The notes under the pieces were generated by a model. It was not told the DNA's origin, did not search any database, and saw only the letters and a list, made by a program, of their open reading frames with translations. Of a stretch of 64,000 nucleotides of DNA, positions 17,080 through 26,562 are shown one piece after another. Source of the stretch: JACOWB01 sp964373665 (GTDB lineage: Archaea; Aenigmatarchaeota; Aenigmatarchaeia; CG10238-14; SCSR01); the NCBI GenBank assembly GCA_964373665.1, contig CAYJVM010000001.1, positions 62,001 to 126,000 of the forward strand, given 5' to 3'. Every line of letters begins with the position of its first letter. Within the stretch, counting starts at the first letter, position 1. A program made the position numbers and the translations under genes.

Positions 17080-17940
17080 CTATTTCAAATTCTTGTCAAA
17101 AAATTCTAGAACTCCCTTTTTATACTCATCTTCATAAAGAGCAAAGGCCATCCCATGATCAGCACCAGGAACTATCCAAATTTCTGTTATTTCTTTGTTA
17201 GAGTTCTCATATAATAATTTTGCATTTTCAACTGGGATCTGTGAATCCTTTTCACCATGAATCAAAAGTATATGTGCTTTCATTTGTTGGATACTGTTAA
17301 CTGGAGAAATTTCATTCGAGTCAATCCTCAAAAATAATAAAGCATAAAATTTTGTCAGCCAAACAAAAGGTAATTTCAAAATTCCAGGAAACATTACATA
17401 CAACCTTTCAAATAAAAGATCTGCATTGGCATAAGTAGAATCTATTACAACAGCCTTCAAATCTTTCGACTCAGACATTAAAATTGCTGCACCGCCCATA
17501 GAAAAGCCAATGGCTCCAATTTCTGTAAAGTCCTTCTCTTTCTTTAAGAATTCAATAGCAGCCAAAATATCCTTAGATTCTTTCGCACCTCCTGTCGAAT
17601 ACCTCCCTTCACTTTCACCAAAATATCTGAAATCAAACAGCAGCAGGTTATATCCGTCAGCTAAAAAGTAAGTAGCTTGTAAAATGTTCGCTTTATCAAA
17701 AGGATAACCATGACCAACAATAATCACAGCATCACTTTTTTTATTTGGGATAAACCATCCTTTTAATTTCAATCCATCAGAAGTTGTGAAAGTTACATTT
17801 TCATACTGCAAGTTATAATTAAATGGCGTGATTTTTGTTTTAAATTTTGGGGGGAATATAGAGAGAAAAAAGTTGGCCAAAGAAAGTACAATGATAAACC
17901 CCAATAGCACCGACAGAAATATCATAGTTCGGGAAGGCAT
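17080..17940 (-). CDS. Membrane-anchored alpha/beta hydrolase
   Basis: A 286-residue hydrolase with one N-terminal membrane helix (residues about 7-28) followed by a serine-aminopeptidase-like/BEM46-like domain. Seen are the oxyanion region IVGHGYPFDKAN, the nucleophile elbow GAIGFSMGGAA (serine near residue 147), an acid in IHGEKDSQIP (about 230) and the histidine in VPGADHGMAF (about 262). The complete triad implies an active esterase or lipase-like enzyme at the outer face of the membrane. The substrate is unknown. Confidence 0.85.
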   Translation of the reverse strand: MPSRTMIFLSVLLGFIIVLSLANFFLSIFPPKFKTKITPFNYNLQYENVTFTTSDGLKLKGWFIPNKKSDAVIIVGHGYPFDKANILQATYFLADGYNLLLFDFRYFGESEGRYSTGGAKESKDILAAIEFLKKEKDFTEIGAIGFSMGGAAILMSESKDLKAVVIDSTYANADLLFERLYVMFPGILKLPFVWLTKFYALLFLRIDSNEISPVNSIQQMKAHILLIHGEKDSQIPVENAKLLYENSNKEITEIWIVPGADHGMAFALYEDEYKKGVLEFFDKNLK

Positions 17941-18010
17941 AATACAGATTCTAAAACAGGGGTATATAAGCTACCAATCTTTAAGTTCACAGAAGCCGGA
18001 TCAATGAGTT

Positions 18011-19105
18011 ATGGTCAAGTACTACTATCCCCACATGATAAAGTTCTTTTCAGCTGCCGCCATGTTCGGCATTCTGAACTTTATACCAATTTTCGCCAAA
18101 AGCATAGGCTTGTCGGACTCGGACATAGCGTTAGTTGCATTATTCTATGCAGCAACCATGTTCGTCTGCAACTACCTCTTCGGAAGACTCGTTGATGTTC
18201 ATGGAAGAAGACCGCTGATAATAATTGGTCTGTTCCTTTCCGCGGTATCTTTACTCCTCTACATCTTCGCCAATAACTTTACAAGCTTTTTAGCCTTGCG
18301 CATTTTCACTGGGGTTTCTATAAGCATCCAGTCAGTCGCATTGATAGCATATGCACATGACAAAGGGCATAAATTGGGAAGATTGTCCGCGTTCGATGCG
18401 TTGGGCATAGCATTCGGCAGCACCTTAATGGGAATAATAGCAATGTATTTCTTCCTACCGACCGTTTTCCTCATAAGTTCTGTATTCTTCATGACAGCGT
18501 TTTTAATTTCATTAAGACTTGAAAGGGTGGAATTTACAAAAACAGAGGGTGGCCCTTTATTCCCTCATCACATCATCAAGAAAAACCTTCCCGTCTACCT
18601 TGCCTTTTTTGTCAGGCATGCAGCCGCAAATTCCATCTGGATATTTTGGGGTCTTTACTTGCAACAGCTCGGAGCAAGCTTATTCTGGATAGGCATTTCA
18701 ATGGCGATAAACACACTAACACAGTTTTTTGTGATGTATAAAATAACCGATAAAATGAAATCAAACGTTTTGATAACTTTTGGAACAATTCTATCTGCGG
18801 TCACTTTCTTTCTTTATGGGATCGCAACCAATTTCTGGCAAATACTTCCCATCCAAATCGTTCTCGGCACATCATGGGCTTTTCTCTACGTAGGTTCTAT
18901 AAGATGGATAGTCGACAATACGCATGAAAAAGCTACTGGAATAGGACTGTTGAACTCTTTCATCAATCTTTCAATGCTGACAGGGCCTCTGCTTGCGACT
19001 GCGGCAATTTATCTTGGTGGTGGGTACAAAACCATCATGTTCATGGCTGCGGGAATTTCTTTGCTAAGTTTTGTTGTTTTTGACGTTCTGAGGAAAACCA
19101 AATGA
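18011..19105 (+). CDS. MFS transporter
   Basis: A 364-residue carrier, a little shorter than typical, with 11-12 hydrophobic helices. The loop between helices 2 and 3 has the classic FGRLVDVHGRRPLIIIGL motif (residues about 57-74) of the major facilitator superfamily, and the second half carries TDKMKSNVLITFG at the equivalent place. This type usually exports small molecules or drugs by proton exchange; the substrate cannot be told. Transcribed alone, with a divergent hydrolase gene upstream. Confidence 0.88.
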   Translation: MVKYYYPHMIKFFSAAAMFGILNFIPIFAKSIGLSDSDIALVALFYAATMFVCNYLFGRLVDVHGRRPLIIIGLFLSAVSLLLYIFANNFTSFLALRIFTGVSISIQSVALIAYAHDKGHKLGRLSAFDALGIAFGSTLMGIIAMYFFLPTVFLISSVFFMTAFLISLRLERVEFTKTEGGPLFPHHIIKKNLPVYLAFFVRHAAANSIWIFWGLYLQQLGASLFWIGISMAINTLTQFFVMYKITDKMKSNVLITFGTILSAVTFFLYGIATNFWQILPIQIVLGTSWAFLYVGSIRWIVDNTHEKATGIGLLNSFINLSMLTGPLLATAAIYLGGGYKTIMFMAAGISLLSFVVFDVLRKTK

Positions 19106-19108
19106 AAG

Positions 19109-19116
19109 TTTTATAT
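19109..19116 (+). promoter_or_regulatory. TATA box for the candidate RNA at 19139
   Basis: TTTTATAT centred 26 bases before the first base of the long stem at 19139, the normal archaeal distance between TATA box and transcription start. No protein start lies within the next 300 bases, so it points to an RNA product. Confidence 0.45.
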
Positions 19117-19138
19117 TCCTAACTCCAAGTTATTCAAT

Positions 19139-19208
19139 CCCCTACTCATAACGCCTAAGACGAACTTTAGGCACAGCCTAGTTATGACTCCGGTGCACGG
19201 GGTAGGGG
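19139..19208 (+). ncRNA. Candidate structured small RNA
   Basis: About 70 bases that fold almost completely: outer stem CCCCTAC (19139-19145) with GTAGGGG (19202-19208); second stem TCATAAC (19146-19152) with GTTATGA (19181-19187); inside it a hairpin GCCTAA (19153-19158) with TTAGGC (19167-19172); and a small CCG/CGG hairpin (19190-19200). It begins at the predicted start of the TATA box at 19109. It lacks a T-arm, so it is not a standard tRNA. An ATA triplet just after the stem could be an ANA box of an H/ACA guide, but no clear guide pocket is seen. The rest of 19209-19463 shows nothing I can assign apart from the next promoter. Confidence 0.4.
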
Positions 19209-19463
19209 CATACTTTGTTATCTTTAAAAAACAGTTGTTACATAATAATAACATATGTTACAGAAAAATAACACTAATAAAACGATGGAAATATTTTTTG
19301 AAAATCTATGAATACCAGAACATCCAATCAATTAAAAAGTTTGATAGATGCAGGACATTTGGGATTTGGTTCGTCGCACGGGGCAAGGTTAAACAATTAT
19401 ATTCTTTAGTCGGTAAGAAAATCTTTAAATATTCCTTACTTCAATTAATCAACAGGTGATAAA

Positions 19464-19730
19464 ATGAAATTTGAAGAAGCCAAGTTAACATCAAAAGGCC
19501 AAATAACAATACCCAAGTCTATTAGAATGCAATTAAATTTGAAACCTGGTAAAAGTGTTTTATTCATACCCGAAGGTAGGGATATGATAATCAAAGCAAA
19601 GTCTAAAGATTCTTTGAGAGATCTTGAAAGGATTAGAAAAGAACTTGAGGAAGAAGGTAGACTTTTTACAGAAAAAGAAATTAATCAGATGATTAAAGAA
19701 GGCAAGAAAGAGTGGAGCAAAGTTGAATGA
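19464..19730 (+). CDS. vapB: AbrB/MazE-type antitoxin
   Basis: An 88-residue protein with a SpoVT/AbrB swapped-hairpin DNA-binding domain (KLTSKGQITIPKSIRMQLNL, residues about 7-26, then KPGKSVLFIPEG) and a charged C-terminal tail that would wrap the toxin. The ATG has a GGTGA ribosome-binding site seven bases upstream. Its end overlaps the VapC gene by four bases (ATGA). As in other pairs it should both neutralise the toxin and repress the operon. Confidence 0.88.
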   Translation: MKFEEAKLTSKGQITIPKSIRMQLNLKPGKSVLFIPEGRDMIIKAKSKDSLRDLERIRKELEEEGRLFTEKEINQMIKEGKKEWSKVE

Positions 19731-20125
19731 TTGGTTTAGATGCGTGGATTTTCTTGAAATATTATTCATCTGGCTCAAAGCGCGATAAATGCAGTAAACT
19801 GATCTCCAATGAAGAAAAGAAAATAATAAGCACTGTCGTATTAATGGAAGTACTGTATAAATCAACAAAAAAGTTAGGTAAAATTAAAACAAAAGAAATT
19901 ATACGCGATATAGTTAGCAGCTCTTCAATAGTTTTAGTTAATGTTGATAGAGACATAGCTGAAAAAGCCGCAAATCTTAGATTAAAATATTACAAGAAAG
20001 GTAGAGAGCTTTCTTATTCAGATTGCATACATTTGGCTACTGCTATCCTGAGTAAATGTAAAAAATTCTATTCGGGAGATCCTGACTTTAAAGGAATAAA
20101 TGAAATGCCAATTGAAATTGTATAG
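19727..20125 (+). CDS. vapC: VapC-type PIN-domain toxin
   Basis: A 132-residue PIN-domain ribonuclease. The acidic metal-binding residues are in place: D5 (MIGLDAWIF), E41 (VVLMEVLYK), D99 (LSYSDCIHLATA) and D118/D120 (GDPDF). VapC toxins cleave tRNA or rRNA when released from the antitoxin. Overlap with the AbrB-type gene makes this a type II toxin-antitoxin pair. Uses a TAG stop. Confidence 0.88.
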   Translation: MIGLDAWIFLKYYSSGSKRDKCSKLISNEEKKIISTVVLMEVLYKSTKKLGKIKTKEIIRDIVSSSSIVLVNVDRDIAEKAANLRLKYYKKGRELSYSDCIHLATAILSKCKKFYSGDPDFKGINEMPIEIV

Positions 20126-20159
20126 TAAATATAAGATAATAAGTTTACAACGCACCCCG

Positions 20160-20545
20160 AGAATACTGCCAGCTTTAGCTGGCAGATGAATCGGGTGGAA
20201 GCCTTTGCCCTATAGCTTCCTTCCTTTCAAGATACCGCACCCTTTAGGGTGCGGGTAGTTCATATCCCAATTAAATTCGATATTTAGTTGTTTTAACCCT
20301 TCTTTCACACGAGACCAAGACACGCCTTTTAATGGAGTTGTCTGGAATAATAGCCTCAACTCCTTTTCTTCTTTCTTAAGTGCATAGAAATCTGCGGACT
20401 TCAGTCCGCAGTCGAAAGCCGCTGAAAGGCAGTATAAAAAAAAGGAAACCCCGGCGCTTTAGCCCGGGAGGATGTCATGGATACCAAAAGCATCTTATGA
20501 AGATGCAAGAAGAGTACTTGCGGGGAGAGGCATAAAAGTCTAAGC
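20160..20545. repeat. Cluster of four IS200/IS605-like palindromes
   Basis: The gene-free stretch 20126-20605 has four short perfect or near-perfect hairpins with TTTA or TTCA tetraloops: CTGCCAGC (20166-20173/20178-20185), CCGCACCC (20235-20242/20247-20254), CTGCGGAC (20392-20399/20404-20411), and CCCGG-GC with a one-base bulge (about 20451-20469). Such palindromes are the ends recognised by TnpA of IS200/IS605 elements. No tnpA or tnpB is present, so this looks like solo ends or palindrome-associated non-autonomous elements. A decayed minus-strand frame lies between the second and third hairpin. Confidence 0.5.
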
Positions 20546-20605
20546 CGCATATGCTTTCTATTATCATTAGCATACTTTATTTTCCCCTAAACCAATTACT
20601 AACCA

Positions 20606-21622
20606 ATGAAAGACGACAAATTCCTTCTGATTCTCCTTCTCATTCTCGGAATCATAAGCCTACTGATACTAAAGCCTTTCATAACCTACATACTGTTCTC
20701 AATCATGCTTGTAGTGGTGACATACCCGCTTTACGAGAAGGTGACTGGCAAATTCAAATCGCGAGTAGTATCGGCAATAATCGTAATAGCCCTTATAATA
20801 GCTCTCGTAATCGTTCCTGCAATATACATTGCCATCTCCATCTTCAACGAGACGCGGGATATGATTGTCTGGCTGGGTTCGGCGGAATTGTCAGTCTTCC
20901 AAACAATCGACGATAGCGTCCTTGACTATTTCGGCGTGAAGCTGAATTTCGTCGATAATCTCCAGATATGGATTGCCGACTTTTCCACCGTCATTAGGTC
21001 CTACATATTAGGCAACGTGGTCAACTTTACCAAGGCAATCGCCAATTTCATCGGCGGCATTGTCCTGATGTTTTTCATAATGTTCTACCTTTTTGTCGAT
21101 GGCAAGTCAATCGTACAGGAAATGAAGAGAAACATCCCGTTGCATGACAAGTACAAGAACCATCTCTTAAATCGCACCTACCTCACAATTCACGGGCTAT
21201 TCCTCGGGTCATTCCTGACAGCATTAATACAAGGATTCATCGGGGCAATAGGCTTTTCCATTTTCGGAATACCGAATGCGATGTTCTGGGGATTTTCCAT
21301 AGGTGTGTTCTCCCTTCTTCCCCTGCTAGGCCCGCCTGTGATTTACATACCGGCTGGACTAGTGCTTCTTCTGCAGGGCGACTTGTTCAACGGCGCGGGC
21401 TTGATCCTCTATGGGATATTCATAGTCAGCAACGTAGACAACTTTGTCCGGCCTAGAGTTGTGAACATCAACCTGAAAATACATCCACTTGCTGTTATAC
21501 TCGGCGTCGTCGGCGGGGTGTCGCTGATAGGCTTTAGCGGCATAGTGATAGGGCCCCTGGTGATGGCCTTATTCATCGACGTTCTTCATACATACCACCT
21601 TGCTAGGAAGAAGCGTGGCTGA
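20606..21622 (+). CDS. AI-2E/PerM-family membrane protein
   Basis: A 338-residue integral membrane protein. It has the family layout: two helices at the N-terminus (residues about 5-40), helices near 55-80, an outside region with little hydrophobicity (about 85-135), then a cluster of helices ending with GVVGGVSLIGFSGIVIGPLVMALFIDVL (about 300-327), the most conserved part of the family. Members move ions or small solutes; the AI-2 name does not imply quorum sensing here. Possibly an Na+/H+ antiporter or exporter. Confidence 0.85.
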   Translation: MKDDKFLLILLLILGIISLLILKPFITYILFSIMLVVVTYPLYEKVTGKFKSRVVSAIIVIALIIALVIVPAIYIAISIFNETRDMIVWLGSAELSVFQTIDDSVLDYFGVKLNFVDNLQIWIADFSTVIRSYILGNVVNFTKAIANFIGGIVLMFFIMFYLFVDGKSIVQEMKRNIPLHDKYKNHLLNRTYLTIHGLFLGSFLTALIQGFIGAIGFSIFGIPNAMFWGFSIGVFSLLPLLGPPVIYIPAGLVLLLQGDLFNGAGLILYGIFIVSNVDNFVRPRVVNINLKIHPLAVILGVVGGVSLIGFSGIVIGPLVMALFIDVLHTYHLARKKRG

Positions 21623-21642
21623 GGTAATAGTGTTAATGGCGA

Positions 21643-22353
21643 TTAAACAAACCTAGACAAACCAGATTTTATCTTGTCCGTGTCTATTATTACAATTTCC
21701 CTGTTCACCGGAAAAGCCACGTTGAATACAGGGACTGAATCAACCCACGCAAACTTGATTCCCTTGTGCGAGTGCCCGTGCACGACAAGGTTTGGCCTTC
21801 TTTGTAGCAGCACGTTCTCGAAAACATTCGAACCTAGTCCTCCGTAAACTCTTACATTCTCCCCAGTCAAAGTCTTGTATGTAGGCGTATAATGCATCAG
21901 CACTATTTTGAAATGAGAGCTCATCCTATGCAACGCCCTGTCTACAAGCTCCATCCTTCCGCGGTAAATGTTTTCTATGTTCGGTATGTTAGCTTTCTGC
22001 CAGTTGGTCGGCGTGTCCAAGCTCCCCATGGTTCCTACTATGCCGATGTCCTCGCCACCCCTCAGTATCGATATGGCAGAATCGTCCAAAAATCTCACGT
22101 CTTTTACAAGCGACTTTACCTCTTCCCTGACGTCCGGAATAAATTCGTTGTTGCCAAAGCATGCAATTATAGGGCAGTTGAACTTGCCGAACAATGCATT
22201 GTAAACTTTCTCGTATTCCTTCGGTTGTGCTCGCTCTATCATGTCCCCGGCAAAAAAGAACAAATCAGGGTTGACAGTAAGAGCATCAACTGCCTTTACA
22301 AACTCTTCGTAATACCTCGGCGCATGTACATCGCTTGTGGCTGCTATAATCAT
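21643..22353 (-). CDS. Calcineurin-like metallophosphoesterase
   Basis: A 236-residue phosphoesterase with the five metal-site motifs: ATSDVHAPRYY (residues 5-15), FFAGDMIE (about 34-41), CFGNNEF (about 65-71), VLMHYTPTYKT (about 150) and VHGHSHKGI (about 188-196). Members hydrolyse phosphodiesters or phosphomonoesters; archaeal YfcE/ICC-like proteins are often broad phosphodiesterases. Convergent with the AI-2E-type gene. Confidence 0.92.
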   Translation of the reverse strand: MIIAATSDVHAPRYYEEFVKAVDALTVNPDLFFFAGDMIERAQPKEYEKVYNALFGKFNCPIIACFGNNEFIPDVREEVKSLVKDVRFLDDSAISILRGGEDIGIVGTMGSLDTPTNWQKANIPNIENIYRGRMELVDRALHRMSSHFKIVLMHYTPTYKTLTGENVRVYGGLGSNVFENVLLQRRPNLVVHGHSHKGIKFAWVDSVPVFNVAFPVNREIVIIDTDKIKSGLSRFV

Positions 22354-22472
22354 TTTTACCTACTAATTAATATCCAGTTTAAAAACTTAATGGACAAAAA
22401 GCAACTTCAATAGTACTACTTGAAAGTGATATCTTTATAAGGAAGCTCGACATATAGATTTAAAGGATTGCC

Positions 22473-25400
22473 ATGGTAAAACTAAGCATGAAGCTGCCTT
22501 TAGTGTCTTTTATGCTAGGCATGATGATTTTGGCTAGTTCGGTATTTGCTGTTCAGAAAACAATTGACCATGCCGAGTTTCCTACGTGCTTGGCAAACAC
22601 CGAGCAATTGATCAACTGCTGGGCAACAAAGAACGCAGTTTCTACTGCTGGAATAACTGTAGTTTCTTCAACAGGCAATTGCTCCGGCGGATGCCCTCCG
22701 GGCTATCCAATGGGATATACTGTAATCAATGTCCCTGATGTAGCTCCGCCGTCTGCAGTTCTGCCGCCAAAACCAGTTTTAACCTCTCCTTCAAACGGCG
22801 CCACGATATCAACTCTAGTAGCCCTAAGATGGCTCGCACCGGGAGCTGCTATTTACCACTACAACGTCCAAATAGCTCCGACAGACTTGTCTCATGCTGG
22901 CATCGATTTAGCCATAGGCGACCAGTCCCTGGTCCAACAGAACATGCACACTTTGCCGGCAGATTATCTGAAGCACGGCAAGACCTACAAATGGAAGGTA
23001 AGGTTCTCCAACGACAACGTCGGCACACCTTCGGCATCCTCATGGGGACCATGGTCGGACGAGTGGACTTTCACTTACATCTCTCCGGTCGCACCTCCAT
23101 TGCAGGTTCCTCCAGGCTCCGGCCAACTCACGGTAATTGTAACAGATCAAATCGATAATCCTGTTCCAGGGGCAGCAGTCACGATTAGTGGCATCTCGCA
23201 GCCTGTTTCTCTGCTGACAGACGGAACAGGCAAGACTGCGTTTTCGCTGTTGCCAACCACTTATACAATCACGGTCAGTGCTGCAGGATACAACACAGAA
23301 ACAAGACCAGGCATTACTGTTTCGATAGGATTGAATACTGCCATAACTGTTAAGCTAAGGCCATCTACAGCAGTTCCGCAGCCTGCTCCGATTCCACCGG
23401 CTCCTCCAGCGCCAACAATCCCGCTTACCTACGGAACCTTGACAGTGACGGTAAAAGACTCGGACGGCAATCCCATAGACCAGGTTGCGGTCAATGTAAA
23501 CCATCCATCTTATTCGGTGCAGTACACAAACCTACAGGGAGTCACCTCGTTCAGCCTCGCCCCGGGAACCTACACAGTCACGATTAGCAAGGCGGGCTAT
23601 CCTTCGCAAAGCCAGTCAGTGACAATAACAACCGGAATAGCATTATCCCTGCCGTTCACCTTGTCTACTGTCACGCCAGCACCAGCCCCTGCACCTATCC
23701 CGTCACCAATACCCACACCTGTTCCAATACCCGCACCAGGCTACGGCATTCTTTCAGTCAGGGTAACTGAAGGCGCCTTCCCGATTCAAAACGCCCTTGT
23801 AAACGTCATGCCGGGCAACTACAACCAGTACACAGACATCGCAGGACAGACTTTTTTCACTCTTCCGCAAGGGACATACTCGGTCACTGTCACGGCGACA
23901 GGCTACAACTCCCAGTACCAATCGCCTGTTTATGTTTATTCCGGCCTGAACACTCCTCTAGGATTCAACCTTGTCCGCAGCACAATACCGCCATCCCCTC
24001 CAATACCACCGTCACCAGTAGGGTACGGCAACCTTCAGGTCACAGTAGTAGACAGGGAAACCAACTTTCCATTGTCGCAGGCCAGCGTAACAGCCTATTA
24101 TTCAATCTACAGCTACAGCGCATCCACTGATTTAAACGGCAACGTGTTTTTCGCAAACATACCAGCAGGCACATACACGATTACAGCCTCCAGATTCAAT
24201 TACGAAACTAGGAGCACGTCAGAAACAGTCTTTTCAGGCCAAACAGCGACAGAAGTCGTCCGATTGAGACCTATTTTCATCACGCCTCCAATACCACCGT
24301 TGCCTCCACAGCCCCCGCTGATTTCAGCGACATTAACCACTCCTGGCAATACAAACATCGGCCAGACTGTCTTCAGCACCATCACTTTCACCAACACAGG
24401 CGGCACAAGCGGCACTGTTAACTTGGCTGGCACGCTACAAAGGACAGACGGCACGGCATCTCAGTCAATGTCGTGCAATGTAAACTCGGTTCTTGTTCCT
24501 GCTTTCAGTTCGCGCGAGGTGCTCTGTTCCGCAGTCGTCAACATAGCAGGCAGTTACAATATAAGGGTAGATTACACAACACCTTTCACGTCCAACACAG
24601 TCATGTCGGGAATATTCACCGTCGGGAGTGTAACACCGCCCCCAACACAAGTATTTATATCAGCAACCGTGTCCACACCCTCCAGCGCCAATGTGGGCCA
24701 GACTGTCTTCAGCACCATCACTTTCACCAACACAGGCGGCACAAGCGGCANNNNNNNNNNNNNNNNNNNNNNNNNNNNNNNNNNNNNNNNNNNNNNNNNN
24801 NNNNNNNNNNNNNNNNNNNNNNNNNNNNNNNNNNNNNNNNNNNNNNNNNNACGGCACGGCATCTCAGTCAATGTCGTGCAATGTAAACTCGGTTCTTGTT
24901 CCTGCATCAAGCTCAAGGGACGTCCTGTGCTCAGGATCCCCTGCAACAGCGGGCAGCTACAGAGTCAGAGTAGACTATACAGTAGGCAGCTCGTCTACCA
25001 CAGCCAGCTCAGGGACATTCACAGTCAGCGGCACAACCACCACGTCCCCGTCTCCAAACAGTTGCACGCTTGCACTTGACCACACAAGCCTTTCAAGCAC
25101 GAGCATAGCCTCGGGCGACATCCTGAATATCGTGGTCAGGGAAAGGATGACATTCACAGGCTACAGCAATCCTTGGGCAACTGCAATGGTCACGATTGAA
25201 GGTCCAGGCTCGTCCACACAAGTCGCATCCCAGACCAAAGTATACACATTCTCGTCTTCAGGCTCGACCAATGAGCAGACATTCAGCTTTGCTACGACAA
25301 GCTGGTCCGTGGGCACTTACAAAGTTTTCGTAGAGTCGACCGGCCTAGAGAATTGTGGCAGGATTTCAAAGCTGCAACTGGGCACTTTCCAGGTGAATCC

Positions 25401-25770
25401 AGCCACAACAAGTTCTATCACAACTGTCGGGCAATCATCGACTGGCAATGCCATCTATGTTGCCAAGTTTGAGCAAGTCACTAAGGAAAAGGTGGAGGAA
25501 AAGCCTGTAACCAGAGCATTAGTTTATCCGACAGTCTCGATGACGCAAACTACAGTGTTGTGGGAGCAGGTTGCGCTAGTTGGACTCGGATTGGCGGTTA
25601 TTGTCTTGCTTGGCGCGGTAGCCTGGCTTTCGATGGGCGGAAGGATTGGACAGGTTTCGAACAGGCAGGAATATGCAAAGGGTGGATGGGAAGAGTTCAG
25701 TGAAGCAAAAAACAGCGGCGTGGAATCCAGCAAGCCGTCCGCAAAATACGAGAACATGGAAGATGTGTAA
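22473..25770 (+). CDS. Large repeat-built surface protein interrupted by an assembly gap
   Basis: A secreted, membrane-anchored protein of about 1,080 residues. It has a signal peptide (residues 1-26), a fibronectin III-like domain (about 90-205), four carboxypeptidase-regulatory-like beta domains (each with a GTYTVTI/AGY pattern) separated by proline-rich linkers, then tandem CARDB-like domains, and a C-terminal membrane helix (VALVGLGLAVIVLLGAVAWL) with a cytoplasmic tail. The nominal 100-N gap shifts the reading frame: sequence before and after it is clearly one protein. The first CARDB copy has 33 bases where the gap lies, a length that would restore the frame. Likely a cell-surface adhesin or S-layer-associated protein. 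Confidence 0.85.
24751..24850. other. Assembly gap (100 N) inside tandem repeats
   Basis: One hundred N, almost certainly a placeholder length. It falls in the second copy of a CARDB-like repeat whose DNA is near-identical to the first copy (shared 50-base stretch at about 24361-24414 and 24697-24750), the usual cause of such breaks. Confidence 0.95.
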
Positions 25771-25818
25771 CTGTAGAGTTACTACCAAAGAGTATTTAAA
25801 TTTTACTGTTAATCTATA

Positions 25819-26253
25819 ATGATGGCTATGATTTTCAAAAAAGACTCTGCGAAGAGGGACTGGAAGAGCAATCTTTCCGAGGGCGACAAGGAAGCTCTGA
25901 GGGAGGTTTTGGAAATGTCCAACAAGCACAAGTACGCGTTCATGGAGGGCGAGGATCCTAGGATTGCCCAATTGTGGTGCGCGTTTCTGGAAATGAAGAA
26001 GGAGCTGGAGAAGATGAAGGCGGAGCAGGACAAGTCGCAGATATTTTTCAAGTACGTTTCCGAGCTTGGCGAACAGGAGAAGAAAAAGGCGATGGAAAGG
26101 GCTTTGAGAGAACTGTTGAGGCCTGGGAGGGATGCTGGACCTAGGGAGAAGACAGTAGAGAAGGTCACAGAGGAGACGACAGTCAACGAAAAGTCGACAT
26201 CCGGCGAGGACGCTGCAATAGACAAGCTTGTGAATAGCCTGGTCAAGTCTTAA
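25819..26253 (+). CDS. Charged coiled-coil protein of unknown function
   Basis: A 144-residue hydrophilic, lysine- and glutamate-rich protein. Residues about 15-95 are helical with heptad-like spacing; the tail (about 100-130) is low-complexity and probably disordered, ending with a short helix (DAAIDKLVNSLVKS). No catalytic motif is visible. It follows the surface protein by 48 bases on the same strand and has a TATA-like sequence (TATTTAAATTTTA) about 20 bases upstream, so it may also be transcribed alone. Confidence 0.55.
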   Translation: MMAMIFKKDSAKRDWKSNLSEGDKEALREVLEMSNKHKYAFMEGEDPRIAQLWCAFLEMKKELEKMKAEQDKSQIFFKYVSELGEQEKKKAMERALRELLRPGRDAGPREKTVEKVTEETTVNEKSTSGEDAAIDKLVNSLVKS

Positions 26254-26286
26254 GTTTTAAATTCTGGACTCCAATTAAGAGCATAG

Positions 26287-26541
26287 AAGGTCAGTTCTAA
26301 AGGTCAGATAGTCATACCGACTGACATAAGGAAAAGGCTCAACATAAAGGAGGGTAGTGTTTTTACCGTCAGCTCGAAGAAAGACATGATAGTTTTGAAG
26401 AAGTTGGACACCAAAATGAAGCCTGAAGATATCAAAACATTAAAGCTTATTGAAGAAGCATGGGAAGACATAGAACATGGAAGATACAAAAGCGCCACTC
26501 CGGACAAATTTTTCAAAGAGTTGGCTAAATGGAAGAAATAA
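26287..26541 (+). pseudogene. AbrB-type antitoxin remnant without a start codon
   Basis: The frame reads KVSSKGQIVIPTDIRKRLNI, a clear SpoVT/AbrB domain, followed by a normal antitoxin-like tail, but an in-frame TAG (26284-26286) comes directly before it and no ATG, GTG or TTG is available upstream of the domain. No toxin gene follows. Most likely a decayed antitoxin; a small sequence error at the 5' end is the alternative. Confidence 0.65.
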
Positions 26542-26562
26542 GGGAATTAATTTAGACCAAAA

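Noticed and set aside
20270..20430. Minus-strand open frame between IS-like palindromes, with a CGLKSA-type segment
   Set aside because: It runs through a hairpin, has no start or recognised domain, and looks like translated element ends rather than a gene.
26304..26516. Minus-strand frame opposite the AbrB remnant
   Set aside because: The plus strand encodes a clear SpoVT/AbrB domain; the antisense frame is only its shadow.
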